Assembly (NCBI GenBank): GCA_033439255.1
Contig: CM065884.1
Coordinates: 2,108,001 to 2,172,000, forward strand
Length of the DNA stretch: 64,000 nt
DNA from: Hericium rajendrae
Taxonomy: Eukaryota > Basidiomycota > Agaricomycetes > Russulales > Hericiaceae
Direction: 5' to 3'
Position 1 is the stretch's first letter. Each line of letters opens with the position of its first letter. Positions 48,746 to 59,944 of this stretch are shown here, piece by piece. Below the pieces are notes generated by a model. The model was given only the letters and a program-made list of their open reading frames with translations, ran no database searches and had not been told where the DNA came from. The position numbers and the translations under genes are program-made.

Positions 48746-48972
48746 CTGTGCATGTACATCAGGAAACTTCTCACTTTTCTGGCTTTACTGTTGTAGGTCT
48801 GGTGTCACTGTTTTGAGCCTGATGTTACTATTTTCAGACTGTTTTCAGACACATGTCAGATCCAGATGTCTGAAAGCAGTCTGAAAACAGTAATATCAGG
48901 CCCAAAACAGTGACATCAGACCTATAACAGTAAAGCCAGGAAAGTGAGAAGTTTCCTGATGTAATTGCACAG
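48746..48972. mobile_element. 227-bp fold-back (MITE-like) inverted repeat
   Basis: Two arms of about 100 bases are near-perfect reverse complements: TACATCAGGAAACTTCTCAC on the left against GTGAGAAGTTTCCTGATGTA on the right. The spacer is about 15 bases, and outer CTGTGCA/TGCACAG ends also pair. It has no coding capacity. A miniature DNA-transposon derivative is one explanation; no clear target duplication was found. Confidence 0.6.
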
Positions 48973-49639
48973 TGTCAGAGGAGAAGTGTGGGCGTGGGTG
49001 CAGTGCTGAAGCTGACACGTGGATGATCATCTGCTACCCAGGGTCGTGAGAGTGTGAGTGGCAGGTAGAACCCTTGCACATGAGCACAGGCCGTAGGTGG
49101 AGGGCGACCTAAAAGGCTGAGGTGTTAATGAAACGTACGGGAGTGAAGTACATGCCACCACATTGGCACATGCATGGGATGAGAGAGACATGAGCACCGG
49201 TGTGATATTGAAGCTGCCGCATGTAGTCCCACACAGGTGATAGACATTGAATGAATGCAAGCCTTACAGTGAGACTTGAGACTTGTGGTTGCTGACTTTC
49301 TGTGTGCTATGCCAGGTGTACATGCTCTTGGAATGGTGAGTGAGAGACAAAATCTCTCGCACATATGAGCACAGGTCATACATGATGCGTGAAGATCAGT
49401 GCATGGAATTAAGTAAACGTGTAGATAAATGATGAAAAATGAGTCTCGTCCAATAAAGAGCGAGACTCCAAAGGTTAGTTTTATACAATGTTACACAAAG
49501 TCTTTGAGACTCACTTCGAGCTTCTAAAGCCCCTACCAACCCATCCCTACCATCGATTTGAGGAAAATGGTGAAGAGAATGGTGTCATCAGAAAAATGTG
49601 TAAGTGATACATAGCTCTATAAAGTCTATATAGATTTCA
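48973..49639. other. Non-coding interval
   Basis: No gene is seen. Confidence 0.45.
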
Positions 49640-49930
49640 TAGTTCCATAGCACTGCCCTTTTCTCTATAGCCAGCATAGCTAAAGGGGAGTGCTATGTAG
49701 TACTATAGAGCTGAAGAGTGATGCTATGAAGTGCTATGATAGCTATGATAGCTAACTATGCAGCTATGATAGTATGACTAGCTATGAAAGCTATAAGGCT
49801 TATATGTCTTATATATCCTATATTCAATATATATCTCACATATCCTACCATTTAATATGTGTCTTACATATTTTATATTCAATATGTGTCTTATATATCT
49901 TATATTTAATATATAGACCTAATATATATT
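49640..49930. repeat. CTATAG-rich and TATATCTTA-rich degenerate repeats
   Basis: Short recurring AGCTATGATAGCTA-type words, then repeated CTTATATATCTTATAT and TTCAATATGTGTCTTA units. The CTATAG-type words recur near 52300-52500, 57650-57740 and 61600-61740. Confidence 0.5.
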
Positions 49931-50084
49931 AAAGCAATAAAATCTATTGAAACTATAAATGTTTTCTATCATTATATCAGAATTAGTAATATATGATCAC
50001 ACAAATATAAACTATTTCAATGCATCAAGATTATATTGATATTATAAACACTATCAATAACTAAAAAGCAAAAATATAAGAAAG

Positions 50085-50190
50085 AAAAGATATATATATA
50101 TAAGTAAGATAAGATAAGATAACTCTCTAAGAGAAGATAAGATAACTAAGATAAGATAAGAAAGGATAAATAAGAAAGGATAAGAAAACA
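50085..50190. repeat. GATAA-rich microsatellite
   Basis: Repeated AGATAAGATAA words occur across about 100 bases in a wider A-rich tract. Confidence 0.6.
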
Positions 50191-50369
50191 TTAGTGTTAG
50201 AAGATAAAGATAACACAGAAAAACTTACTAAAGTAACAAAAAGCGAAATCTAAAAGACCAAGTTGAAGACAGGATTATTAGTATGAGCAATACGAGACTA
50301 ACAATCAAAGGTTACCTCGAAGATAGCAACAACGAGCAACAAAAAAAAAGAAGAAACAAAGACAAACGA

Positions 50370-50440
50370 GCGAGAAATAATGACGAGTGAGCAAGAAATA
50401 ATGGCGAGCGAGCAAGAAACGACGACGAGAGAGCAAAGGA
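50370..50440. repeat. 21-bp short tandem repeat
   Basis: Three imperfect units of TGACGAGTGAGCAAGAAATAA type. An open frame crosses it, but no gene is supported. Confidence 0.45.
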
Positions 50441-50954
50441 CGTCAACGAGGGTGTCGACGTGGCATGAGACAGTGGGGGTTAAAGAGCAAGAGGCAACGC
50501 GCGTTGCGCGCGCCTTATATACGAATCCCGGGCGGAGCCGGGATCCGTGGCTGCCGGGCGCTTGCCGAGCGGCGCGTCGAGACTGGGCGCCAGACTTCAC
50601 TAAACGGACTTGGCTCCCTGTGAGCTTCATGAAGAGTAGATACTTACCGTGCTCATTCGTTCGAATCGTATTTACAATTTATAGTACTCGTCGTTTTCTC
50701 TTAATTTATGTGATTTTTCTTGATTTGTAGTGGTTCGAGGAATGCTGCTTCGCTCGTTCGGTGGCTGAAACACCGAAGTCGCGTCGTCGACTCTTAGCTC
50801 ACTCAGCCTAGCTACTCCGTCCCGTTCGATCTCCTCCCCCCATCTTCGCGTTTCGTCTTCTCCCGTCAACTTGAAGGATGGGGATGTCTTGTGGGGATTC
50901 AGGGACACGAGGTAAGTAAAAAATGTCTCTATTTCTCGTGTAAAGTACTAATCT

Positions 50955-50988
50955 CGAGAGTACCACTCCTCGACGAGTGGTACTCTCG
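50955..50988. repeat. Perfect 14-bp-arm hairpin
   Basis: CGAGAGTACCACTC is followed by a 6-base spacer (CTCGAC) and then GAGTGGTACTCTCG, an exact reverse complement. It sits at the AT-rich edge of the GC-rich block. Confidence 0.75.
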
Positions 50989-50999
50989 CTTTTTCCGTT

Positions 51000-51599
51000 T
51001 GTTCTCGATCCCGCCCCACATCCCTCCATCACTCCGCCGCCCTTCTCCCGCGCACCGTCCGCGCCCACTTCCCCGCGTTCATTCGCGTGCCGACCATCGC
51101 CTCCGACGCCCTCGTCTGCCCGTGCCAGTGCGCACGGTCGTCACGGCTGGGCCAGCGCACGCACGAACGCACGCTCGCGCACGGCTCCACCTGCCTCCGC
51201 CTGCCCGCGAACACGGTCCGCACGACAGCACCAACACACGGCCATGCACGACAGCACCAGCACAAGGCCGCGCACGCCTGCGCCAGCGCACGAACCCGTG
51301 CGCACGGGCCCCGTCAACACCGTCCAAGCCCCCCACACGCGTCCTCGCATGGCAGCGCCAGCGCGCGGACACGACGCGCACGTTGCGCAGAGTTCACCCC
51401 GCCCTGCACGCACCCAACGGACTGCGCACGGCCGCAGCTCGCGCACGAGCCAAGCAGCCCGCGTGCGACCCGCTCCCCTCGCGCCCGTCTCGGCCGTCTC
51501 GCACCCCTCGCCCCCATCTCGGCGTCTCGGCATCCCCTCGCTCACGTCGGCGTCCCCTCGCTCACGTCGCCGCCCCCTCGGCACGTCGCCGCCCGTCTC
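51000..51599. repeat. GC-rich low-complexity block
   Basis: Dense CGCACG and CACGACAGCACCA-type words in otherwise AT-rich surroundings. From about 51480 loose 20-base units appear. Long open frames in several registers reflect composition and lack of stops. Confidence 0.6.
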
Positions 51600-52015
51600 G
51601 CATCCCTCGCGCCCATCTCGCACCCCTCGCGCCCATCTCGCACCCCTCACCGCCATCTCGCGCATCTTGCCGCCGTCTCGCGCATCTCGCCGCCGTCTCG
51701 CGCATCTCGCTGCCGTCTCCCGCACGTCACCGCCGTCTCGCGCACGTCGCGGCCTTCTCGCGCACGTCGCGGCCTTCTCGCGCACGTCGCGGCCGTCTCG
51801 CGCACGTTGCGGCCGTCTCGCGCGTCTCACGGCCGTCTCGCGCGTCTCGCGGCCGTCTCGCGCACGTTGCGGCCGTCTCGCGCGTCTCGCGGCCGTCTCG
51901 CGCACGTTGCGGCCGTCTCGCGCGTCTCACGGCCGTCTCACGCACGTCGCGGCCTTCTCGCGCATGTCGCGGCCTTCTCGCCCACGTCGCCACCATTTCG
52001 CCCACGTCATTGCTC
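51600..52015. repeat. 20-bp GC-rich minisatellite, about 20 copies
   Basis: Units of the form GGCCGTCTCGCGCACGTCGC recur every 20 bases with few substitutions. Since 20 is not a multiple of three, all three frames read the same repeating peptide, which explains overlapping long open frames here. No start, intron or family evidence supports a real protein. Confidence 0.85.
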
Positions 52016-52508
52016 TCTCGCCACCTCGACGGCCCCAGCGCTCTGCGCACACCCTCCCGCGCGTTGTCCGTGGCTCAGGCGTCAAGAAGATGGCCCGTGC
52101 GCATGTGTACGACTCGCAAGCTTCGTACCTGGTCCCGAAGCTCTGCGCACGGTCTGTGTGTGTGGCACACAAACGTGGCTCGGCCACCATCTCATGTACG
52201 GCCATGTGCCTCGCACATGGGCCACTTTGTATGTAATACATTGTAGTAGTTCAATCTCATGTAATAACATTATTGTTGTAATACATTATAATGCTGGAAA
52301 TTATAGACTCTATAGCAACTACAGATATTATAGCAGCCTGAATGTCCATAGCAACCTTATGAGGCTCTATATTGAACATAGTATCTATAGCATACATAGA
52401 GGGACACTAAAAATACATAAGTTACATAGCAGACATAGTGGTGTCCTATTACTATGTAATGCTATATACCCATCACCCATGACTATGGTAGCTACCATAG
52501 CCACTATA
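52016..52508. other. Left flank of the LTR element
   Basis: Contains CTATAG-type short repeats up to the insertion site. No gene is seen. Confidence 0.5.
52504..52508. repeat. Target-site duplication, left
   Basis: CTATA, repeated at 57649-57653 immediately after the element. Confidence 0.85.
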
Positions 52509-52995
52509 TGTAACGGACGATAGAGGTCGAGCCGCTACTGTCCGGGAAGTCCAAGGTAGGCGAGCGAGTGAGGAGGGTATAAAGGTGTCGTAGACCTCCT
52601 AGAGAGAGTCCACGAGCTAGAGCTAACAGAACCGAGGATGCCTCAGTCCTGCAGCCAAGCAGATGAGTGATGAGCTGGCACCTCCTCTGAGGGCCAGCAG
52701 CAGATATAGACCTCCTGATGAGGGTATTGGGGGCCACACACCTTCCTTTGAGGGTTGGATCCCAAGAGAACCTTTCAGATATGAGGAGAACAAGCAGAGA
52801 CTGAGACAAAAGCAGACAGATGGTGGTGAGTTGGCAAGATAGATCCTTATTCCCAATAAGGAAATCCGCTCTAAGTACATGATTCAAACTCAGCTATCCT
52901 AATAAGGAAACTCTGTAAAACTCGAAAAGTAAGCCAGGTAGAAAAGAGTAAGAAAGTAGAAGACTATAGTAGTAACTGATAAACCATCCGTTACA
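52509..52995 (-). repeat. 3' LTR (left), 487 bp
   Basis: Begins TGTAACGGACG and ends CATCCGTTACA, with a 9-bp inverted terminal match. Same length and sequence as the right LTR. Confidence 0.92.
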
Positions 52996-54299
52996 GAGCC
53001 CCCCCACTTTCTTGGTCTTTGAGACTCCTGAACACAAGGTGAGTAGTGCAAAGCTGAGAATGAACAAAGCAGAAAGGGAACAAGACAAAAGAAGAAAGAA
53101 GAAAAAGGGTTAAAGTAGAAAAATCAGAGAAAAATCTAGAGAAGAAAGTAGAAACAAGATAAAAGTGAAAAATTAGAGTGAAAATTTAGAGTGAAAAATT
53201 AGAGAAGAAAATTAAAGAGAAATCTGCATGTGAAGCTCTGCAGCTCCAGACTTAACTGCACCAAGCTCTCTTAACAGAGCAGCCTCCAACCCTAGCCAAG
53301 CTACAAGTCCTCCAGCTGCAGCACTTCACATCCAAAAGGGAAGGATGAAAGATGCTAAGCCAAGGCCACAGGCTATCTCAGCCACCCAGACTCCAGACTG
53401 CTCTCAGCAAAGAGACAGGATCTCTTCAGCTCCTAGGTCTCCAAGCTGGTCTCAGGATGGCTGAGGCCTGAGGCATCCAGCCACTCCTCCAGTCTGCTCA
53501 CAGCAGGAAGGCAGGATCTCACAAGCTCCTATGCAGCTCCCAGCTGCTCTCAGCCCTAAGGGTCTGACTCCAAAGGAATGCTGGATCCAGTGCTCTGCAA
53601 GGCTCCAGCCTCCCTCCTATACATCCCTATAGCCCCCCATCGCTAGCTCTGTGCAGGTACTCCCAGTAGATGGACAGGGGGAGCGAAACCTCCATACCTC
53701 TAAGGTCCCAAAATCCTGAAAACTGTGCCACAGGCCCTAGTCACACAAGCCCCCCCAGACTCCGCATCAGAAACTAGATGGAAGTCCAAAATATGGGTGG
53801 ATGGTGGGGTCGAGGACGGACGATGAGTGAGGCATGCGAGCCCCCCCAGACTGGTGCAGGAGATTTGAGTTGAGAGTAGACAGGATTGAATGAGGATCGC
53901 AGAGCGGAAGAGCAGCGAGGGTTGCAGAGAAAGGGATGGATGCCATCCCTAGGATGTTGAAGGAGATGAGGATGGAGAGAAGGGATTTGCGGAGCGAGGT
54001 CATGTCGGATTAGGACGTGTGAGGGCGCGTTTTGGAGGTGTGAACAATGCGGAGGAGACGCAAAAATCCGCTTGTTGATTAGTGGTCTGGATGCCGAGAT
54101 ATGGCCGAGCCAAAAGAGGCCTAAATCGCCAAGTGACTTGCTGGATGACTACCCAAGCCATAGAATACCCCAGAGCTTGTATAGGGATTCAAAAGCGCTC
54201 GAGTATGCGAGCAGAGCGCAAAAATCCGCGTCCAAATCGGTCCAGAAACGAAGGAGATGTGGCAGGATAGGGAGGATGGCTAGCTGCAAAAGCCAGGCA

Positions 54300-56130
54300 A
54301 AGGTCGAATGGGAACGGCTGGGTGGATGACAATGGGTGAGGGCTTGTTTAAATCCTTTTTATGAACGTGTTAAGGGCCAGAAGAGTTTGCAGCGATAGCA
54401 CATGTGAATCGAGCGCTACAAGCCTTCTAAGGCACCCAAGAGCGCCATCAGTTCCATTGGAATCCAACGGAATGGGATAGCGTTTGTAGAAACGTTTTGG
54501 GTGCCCCAGAGTACGACGATTATTGCGGTCCAGATGCAAAAATCCGCTTAGGAATTGGTCCACGGACGGCGGAGATATGGTTATGCAGTCTGGACCCTTC
54601 CCAGAGGCTGTGGCCCCGTAGGTGGAATGGGAAGGGCTGGTCGTATCAGGTCGTATGAGGGCTTGTTGGAATCGCATTAAAAACGCAAACTTGGGCGTTC
54701 AAACCGTCTGACAATCCGCCAGATATTCGGCCTTGGGTGTAGAGATAAGTCTGGCCTGAAGAACAGGCAGGGCCAGAGAGATGGCGAAGAAAGGAGCCTC
54801 TCAGGGCAGAACAAATGCAGGAATACGAAAGCGAATTCTCAGTGGATTCCACCGAGAAAGGTTTCGAAAGAATTGGAGGAGAATTGAAGAAGATACAAGG
54901 AAATTTCGCCCCAGAGGGAGGAGGAAGAGGAGATGATTCGATCTTGAGAACGGCTGGACCAATCAGCACGATCTTGGGCTTGTTGAAAAGCGTTTGCAAA
55001 GGGTAGGCTGAATGTAGGAAGAACAGGAGGAATGAAGCTCCAGTGGATACCACAGAGCTTCATCCAAGTGCCACTACATCGCCCAGGGTCACCCAAGTCC
55101 GGCCATTGGCAGCCCCCCCAGCCTCCTGGTCTTAAGACGAATGAATATGGTGAAATAAAGGAATAGATGACAAGAAACCGCTTGTTGATAGCACCCCTGG
55201 TCACGGAGATATGGAGCTGGGGCTGCCTGGGGAATCCCCTGGACTATGGACACAATTCCGGAGGAACGGCTGGATGTCCCTCAAATCGTTTTGGTGTTCC
55301 AGTACCGGGTCAATAATGCGAGTCGAGTGAAAAAGACCGCTTCGAAATCGGTCCAGTATTAAGGGAGATACCAGCTGGCACTCAGGAGGAGCAGCAGGGT
55401 GAGTAGCCCCTCGAGCATAATGAGAACCGGTGGTTGGATCTGGACGTATGAGGGCTCGTTCGAAGCGTATTTGCAATGCAGACTCGGGCCAAAAGTTTGT
55501 TTGGTCATAGCTAGCATGGGCGCCACGCTATGGCCATCTTAGTGCACCAGGAAGCGTCCTTGATACCCTCGGATTCCAAGGGGATGGCTGGACACTCTGA
55601 AAAGCATCCTGGTGAGCGGAATGGTCCTAAAGGCACACATTGACATGCAAAAACCCGGTTCCAGATCGATAGAGGGAAAGGAGAGATACAGCAGTGCAAT
55701 ATGATCTCTCCTCCAGGCAGAACAGGATCGCCGATGAAATGGGAACTAGGGCTCCAATCAGCTCGTGCAAGGGCTCGTTGGATTTGTGTGGATGATCCGA
55801 ATCGAGGCATCCTGTCCGTATAAGGATCCGTGCAGAACTGACTTCATGAGCCCGAGGATAGTCCGGCCATAGGAGATGGACTATGGCGAAGATTTGACAG
55901 GTTGGGTCTTCTCCCAGGGTGAAAGCGGTTATGCGAAGGTGTAACGAATGCTCCATGGATTCCACGGAGCAAGTTTCGAAGGAATAGAAGAAAATTTGAA
56001 GGAAATACAGTGAAATTTCGCTTCAGAGGGAGGATGAGGAGAGCATGGAGATATCTTGACAACCGCTGGAGCGCTTGAGATGTTCTTGGGCTCGTTCGAA
56101 AGCGTTTGAAAAGGCGAAGAGGATGGTGGA
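54300..56130 (-). repeat. Diverged tandem array of about 320 bp period inside the LTR element
   Basis: The landmark GGGCTCGTTCGAAAGCG and its variants recurs at about 54335, 54651, 54975, 55447, 55768 and 56087, mostly 316-324 bases apart, with one larger step. A second landmark, CAAAAATCCGCTT with GGTCC and GAGATATGG nearby, recurs in the same order. About six units, well diverged from one another. Confidence 0.75.
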
Positions 56131-56320
56131 GTGGTTTAAGGAGCAGGGGCAACGTACAAAGCACGATTTGCGTCCAAAACCTCCCTACATCGCCTGGCAG
56201 AGCCTGATCTCAGCGATCTACAGCCCCCCCAGCCTCCTGGACTTGAAGCGAGGTGGAAAGCGTTTGAAAAGCAAATAGGATACAAAAGAAACCGAGGGAA
56301 TCCATCCAGAAATGAGAGAG

Positions 56321-57106
56321 TTAGAGAGGGGGTGAACTACCAGGCTCCCTGACCCTCTCCTCGGCATGGGAGTTCTCGAGGCAAGGCCCTGTTGATAGGG
56401 CGATGAAGCGAAGCATCTCTATGAGGACTAGAGATGCATATAGAGCCCTCCAAGCAGCCAGAATTGGGCCGAAGGAGGAGCTGGAGGCAGGGAGCTGCCC
56501 AGAGGAGGAGGAGGCCTGGAATGGCCGAGCGAGTCTTGCGTCGACAGACAGTGGCCGGAGAACACATGGGACATGTTCTGTGCGAAGGTAGAGAGCTCCT
56601 GGGACTGCCAGGGACATGGATTCCACGTCCCTGAGGTCCTCAACTCGAGGAGGAGGAGGAGTCCTGATGGCAGGAGGAAGAGCACCTGCATACTGGAATA
56701 GGATATCGACACCTTCGGTGACTCGTGCCTGCAAAGTGCGCCAGGCCCAACGAACGTCCCAGGGAGATGGTGACCCATGGAGACAGGAACGGAGAACGAG
56801 ATCCCTGTCGACCGTGAAGACAGACCTTGGGGGGTATGGCAGGCAAAACCAGACTTGATCGAGCGACGATTGAAGTCGCTCGATGACCTCTAAGGCAAAA
56901 TGGAGCAAGGGCTCCCTGATCTGAAACCGATGGGCTCGGATACCAAGCCCATTGTCGACGAGATCACTGTCGACAAAGGAATGAGACCGGAGAGCGAGAA
57001 CGCGGCTCTCCAGCGAATGACGATAAGACGACTTGACATCGTCACTTGAGATAAGGAACCTGGACATGGATGCCACGTCCAGGGAGAGGGGAACCGAATG
57101 AGACAT
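56321..57106 (-). CDS. Open reading frame of the LTR element, 261 residues
   Basis: This frame follows closely inside the 5' LTR on the coding strand of the element. It starts MSHSVPLSLDVASMS. I see no zinc knuckle, protease or polymerase motif. Position suggests a gag-like or element-specific product, but the sequence alone does not show this. Confidence 0.4.
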   Translation of the reverse strand: MSHSVPLSLDVASMSRFLISSDDVKSSYRHSLESRVLALRSHSFVDSDLVDNGLGIRAHRFQIREPLLHFALEVIERLQSSLDQVWFCLPYPPRSVFTVDRDLVLRSCLHGSPSPWDVRWAWRTLQARVTEGVDILFQYAGALPPAIRTPPPPRVEDLRDVESMSLAVPGALYLRTEHVPCVLRPLSVDARLARPFQASSSSGQLPASSSSFGPILAAWRALYASLVLIEMLRFIALSTGPCLENSHAEERVREPGSSPPL

Positions 57107-57161
57107 GTGAAGTCCTCACCAGCCAGCCAGAGACAAGTGGACTTCCGGATGTATCCACCTT

Positions 57162-57648
57162 TGTAACGGACGATAGAGGTCGAGCCGCTACTGTCCGGGA
57201 AGTCCAAGGTAGGCGAGCGAGTGAGGAGGGTATAAAGGTGTCGTAGACCTCCTAGAGAGAGTCCACGAGCTAGAGCTAACAGAACCGAGGATGCCTCAGT
57301 CCTGCAGCCAAGCAGATGAGTGATGAGCTGGCACCTCCTCTGAGGGCCAGCAGCAGATATAGACCTCCTGATGAGGGTATTGGGGGCCACACACCTTCCT
57401 TTGAGGGTTGGATCCCAAGAGAACCTTTCAGATATGAGGAGAACAAGCAGAGACTGAGACAAAAGCAGACAGATGGTGGTGAGTTGGCAAGATAGATCCT
57501 TATTCCCAATAAGGAAATCCGCTCTAAGTACATGATTCAAACTCAGCTATCCTAATAAGGAAACTCTGTAAAACTCGAAAAGTAAGCCAGGTAGAAAAGA
57601 GTAAGAAAGTAGAAGACTATAGTAGTAACTGATAAACCATCCGTTACA
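57162..57648 (-). repeat. 5' LTR (right), 487 bp
   Basis: Same length and sequence as 52509-52995. It is followed by the CTATA duplication at 57649-57653. Confidence 0.92.
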
Positions 57649-57774
57649 CTATAGTCCTGTATAGCTGTGTGGCCCAACTACATAGCAGCCATAGCACTAT
57701 AAAAGCAAGCATAGCATTGGCTGGTAGCTATGTAGATTTCACATTTTTGAGATGGTGGCAATCAAGTCAAGCAA

Positions 57775-57945
57775 ACTGACCTACGAGTGACCTGTGATGT
57801 TATGGGTACTTGATCCGCAGCTCCGGATCACTTGGTGGCTGAAACTCGCGCAGATCCAGGTCAGCCACTACAGCATGTTGAATACCTGCAGGTTCAGATC
57901 TGGGTCACCTGCAGGTGCACTCGTGTCGAACCTTGGGAGATTGTC
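57775..57945. repeat. Dispersed repeat, copy B
   Basis: Matches copy A at 48000-48180: TTGGTGGCTGAAAC, then AGATCCAGGTCA, then CACCTGCAGGTGCACTCGTG, rich in short palindromes. Confidence 0.6.
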
Positions 57946-59944
57946 TAAGGAAAAACCAATGACATATTTGATTAGAATAATATATAAAGGATTCATATAC
58001 TGAAATTCTAATATTGCATATAAGGTCTGAGCTCTCTGCAGTAAGTTCTCAAGAAGGTGCTTGAGCCACAGTAGAGATGCACCTAACTCTATCTTCCATC
58101 CTTCTATTGTTCACTAATAGGACCCCTAAATATCTCTATATAGGTTTCATCCTTATGTGGACAGAAACTGATCCAATTGTTGGTCAAAGTATCATCATAG
58201 TGCAGACAAAAAGCTGCAAATTATGATGAACATTCCATCCAAATCAAGGCCAGATTTGGCCAGTCAGTAGTAATGTCCTATCAACATGCAGACAGATCTG
58301 AGGTGAGATGAAAGTTACAGCTTTCATAACCTTTTCAAAACAGATCACTTTCAGAAACAATTTGATATCATATCTTGAGTTGGACAGTACTGTTGTGATT
58401 CCATTGGATTGCAGTTTCTGCTACCATCATCATTGTGTGTTTCATGTTCTGTTGTTTTTGTCGAGATTTTCATCTCTATTTTATCTTGGTATGTGGTGCA
58501 TTCAAATCATTCCCACACTTCTAAACTCTTGTCTACCATCACATTTTTATTCTTCATGACATTCTTGAGTTCTAGATAAAGGTGAGTGCTATCATATACT
58601 CAAATTTTGAGTTTCTTGTCAGCTCGTGAGACATTCATAGCTTGATGCTGAGCATTGGCAATGTCAATGCTCTGTCATACACTTCAGTGACTGTCTCACC
58701 CTATGTATACATGTTCTCTGAGTTTGACCACATAACAATAAGCCCTTCTTGCTACAATGTCTAGTGTTGTTATGAGCAATATTGCATGCTAGAAGACACT
58801 AGTGCAACAGCACTAACATACCCATATCAACAATCACATCTCATTGTCATTGTCACACAAGGCCAATGGGCATCATCATCAAGTTACAGAGAATGGGAGA
58901 TAGTTGTGTACTCTCAATGAGCAATGTGCACATTCAGATTTGGAGATAACAACTTACTGAGCTGCAGGTATGCGTTGTTGACCCCAGGACTTCTAACTCA
59001 ATGGTGCCCACCATGCTACTTTGATGTGTTCAGCTGATTTCTCCCTGCTATCGAAATCCTGTGCCTGACTTCCTTCTGCCTCGTACCTCTCTGGTGCACC
59101 ATTGTGAAGTTGTAGTGCCTGATTTGAGGCAAGTTTTATGTGCTCAACATCGCACAAGCTGACATATTGAGCAAGCAAGAACTGTTGGCACATGCACAAG
59201 AGATGACAAAGTATCTTAGAAGAATAGTGTAAGACATTCATAAGTCACAAACTAGGGTGTAGACCATGCCCATGGGTTGCTGTCATGGTTATCTCCTCAA
59301 TGTCAAACCCTGTAGTGCATGCCAGTCTGCTGCTGATTTGTTTAACAAGCCCATCCATAAACACACTCACCAATTCTTCTCAAGATGCTCACAAGTACAG
59401 TATCTATCTCTTGTCTATGCATGCATCAGGAAAAACCGGAGTTTCACTAAATCAGGTGATGTGCCTACAGAAGCACTGATGTGCCTATAGAAGCACTGAT
59501 GGTAACTACTGGTGTTCTTTGGCAGATACTATAGCTCATCTCATTCTATGGTAGCCTTCTGTAGCTCTCTATAGTTATACTATGTTTTCAATTCATTATA
59601 TTTCTTGAATGTTTCTGAAAAATAAAGTTGTGCTTGTGTTTTTCATATAGTTTGACTTCTTTGATGACTCATGTACTGTCACCACAAGTGACATGTCACA
59701 TACACATGTAGCGCGTCTCTTGCAGCTCCTCACTCTGCATTTGTGTCCTAGGGCAAGCAAAGCACAAGTCAAAAAAAATGTGAGTGTATTCAAATAATCC
59801 TGATTAACATCTTCTAGGAAGTTCAACAGCACATCAGCAATTTTAATTATCAAAAGGTACGTGTGATTGATGCTCTAACTGACTATTTTATATCCTAGAT
59901 TTCGATGTTGTGCACCAAGAAGTGCACCGACTTGCATGTATGTA
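57946..59944. other. AT-rich non-coding interval
   Basis: Open frames are short and unlike any family. Nothing further was recognised. Confidence 0.45.

Larger units (their letters stand above)
52509..57648 (-). mobile_element. Non-autonomous LTR retrotransposon, complete-looking
   Basis: 5,140 bp bounded by two 487-bp LTRs that read identical by eye and by a 5-bp CTATA duplication. LTR ends are TGTAACGGA...TCCGTTACA. A purine-rich tract (on the minus strand, AAGAAAGTGGGGGGGCTC) abuts the left LTR. That places the 3' end on the left, so the element runs on the minus strand with its 5' LTR at 57162-57648. The interior shows no recognisable reverse transcriptase, integrase or protease, so it would depend on enzymes supplied by another element (TRIM/LARD-like class). 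Identical LTRs imply a recent insertion. It landed within older CTATAG-rich repeat DNA. Confidence 0.9.

Noticed and set aside
51480-52015. CRISPR-like regular 20-bp spacing
   Set aside because: Units are contiguous with no unique spacers, and the genome is eukaryotic; it is a minisatellite.
50891-52523. Long overlapping open frames of 419-478 codons, and a 254-codon frame on the other strand
   Set aside because: They arise from GC-rich sequence poor in stops and from a 20-bp repeat that is open in every frame. No domain, start context or splice evidence supports a gene.
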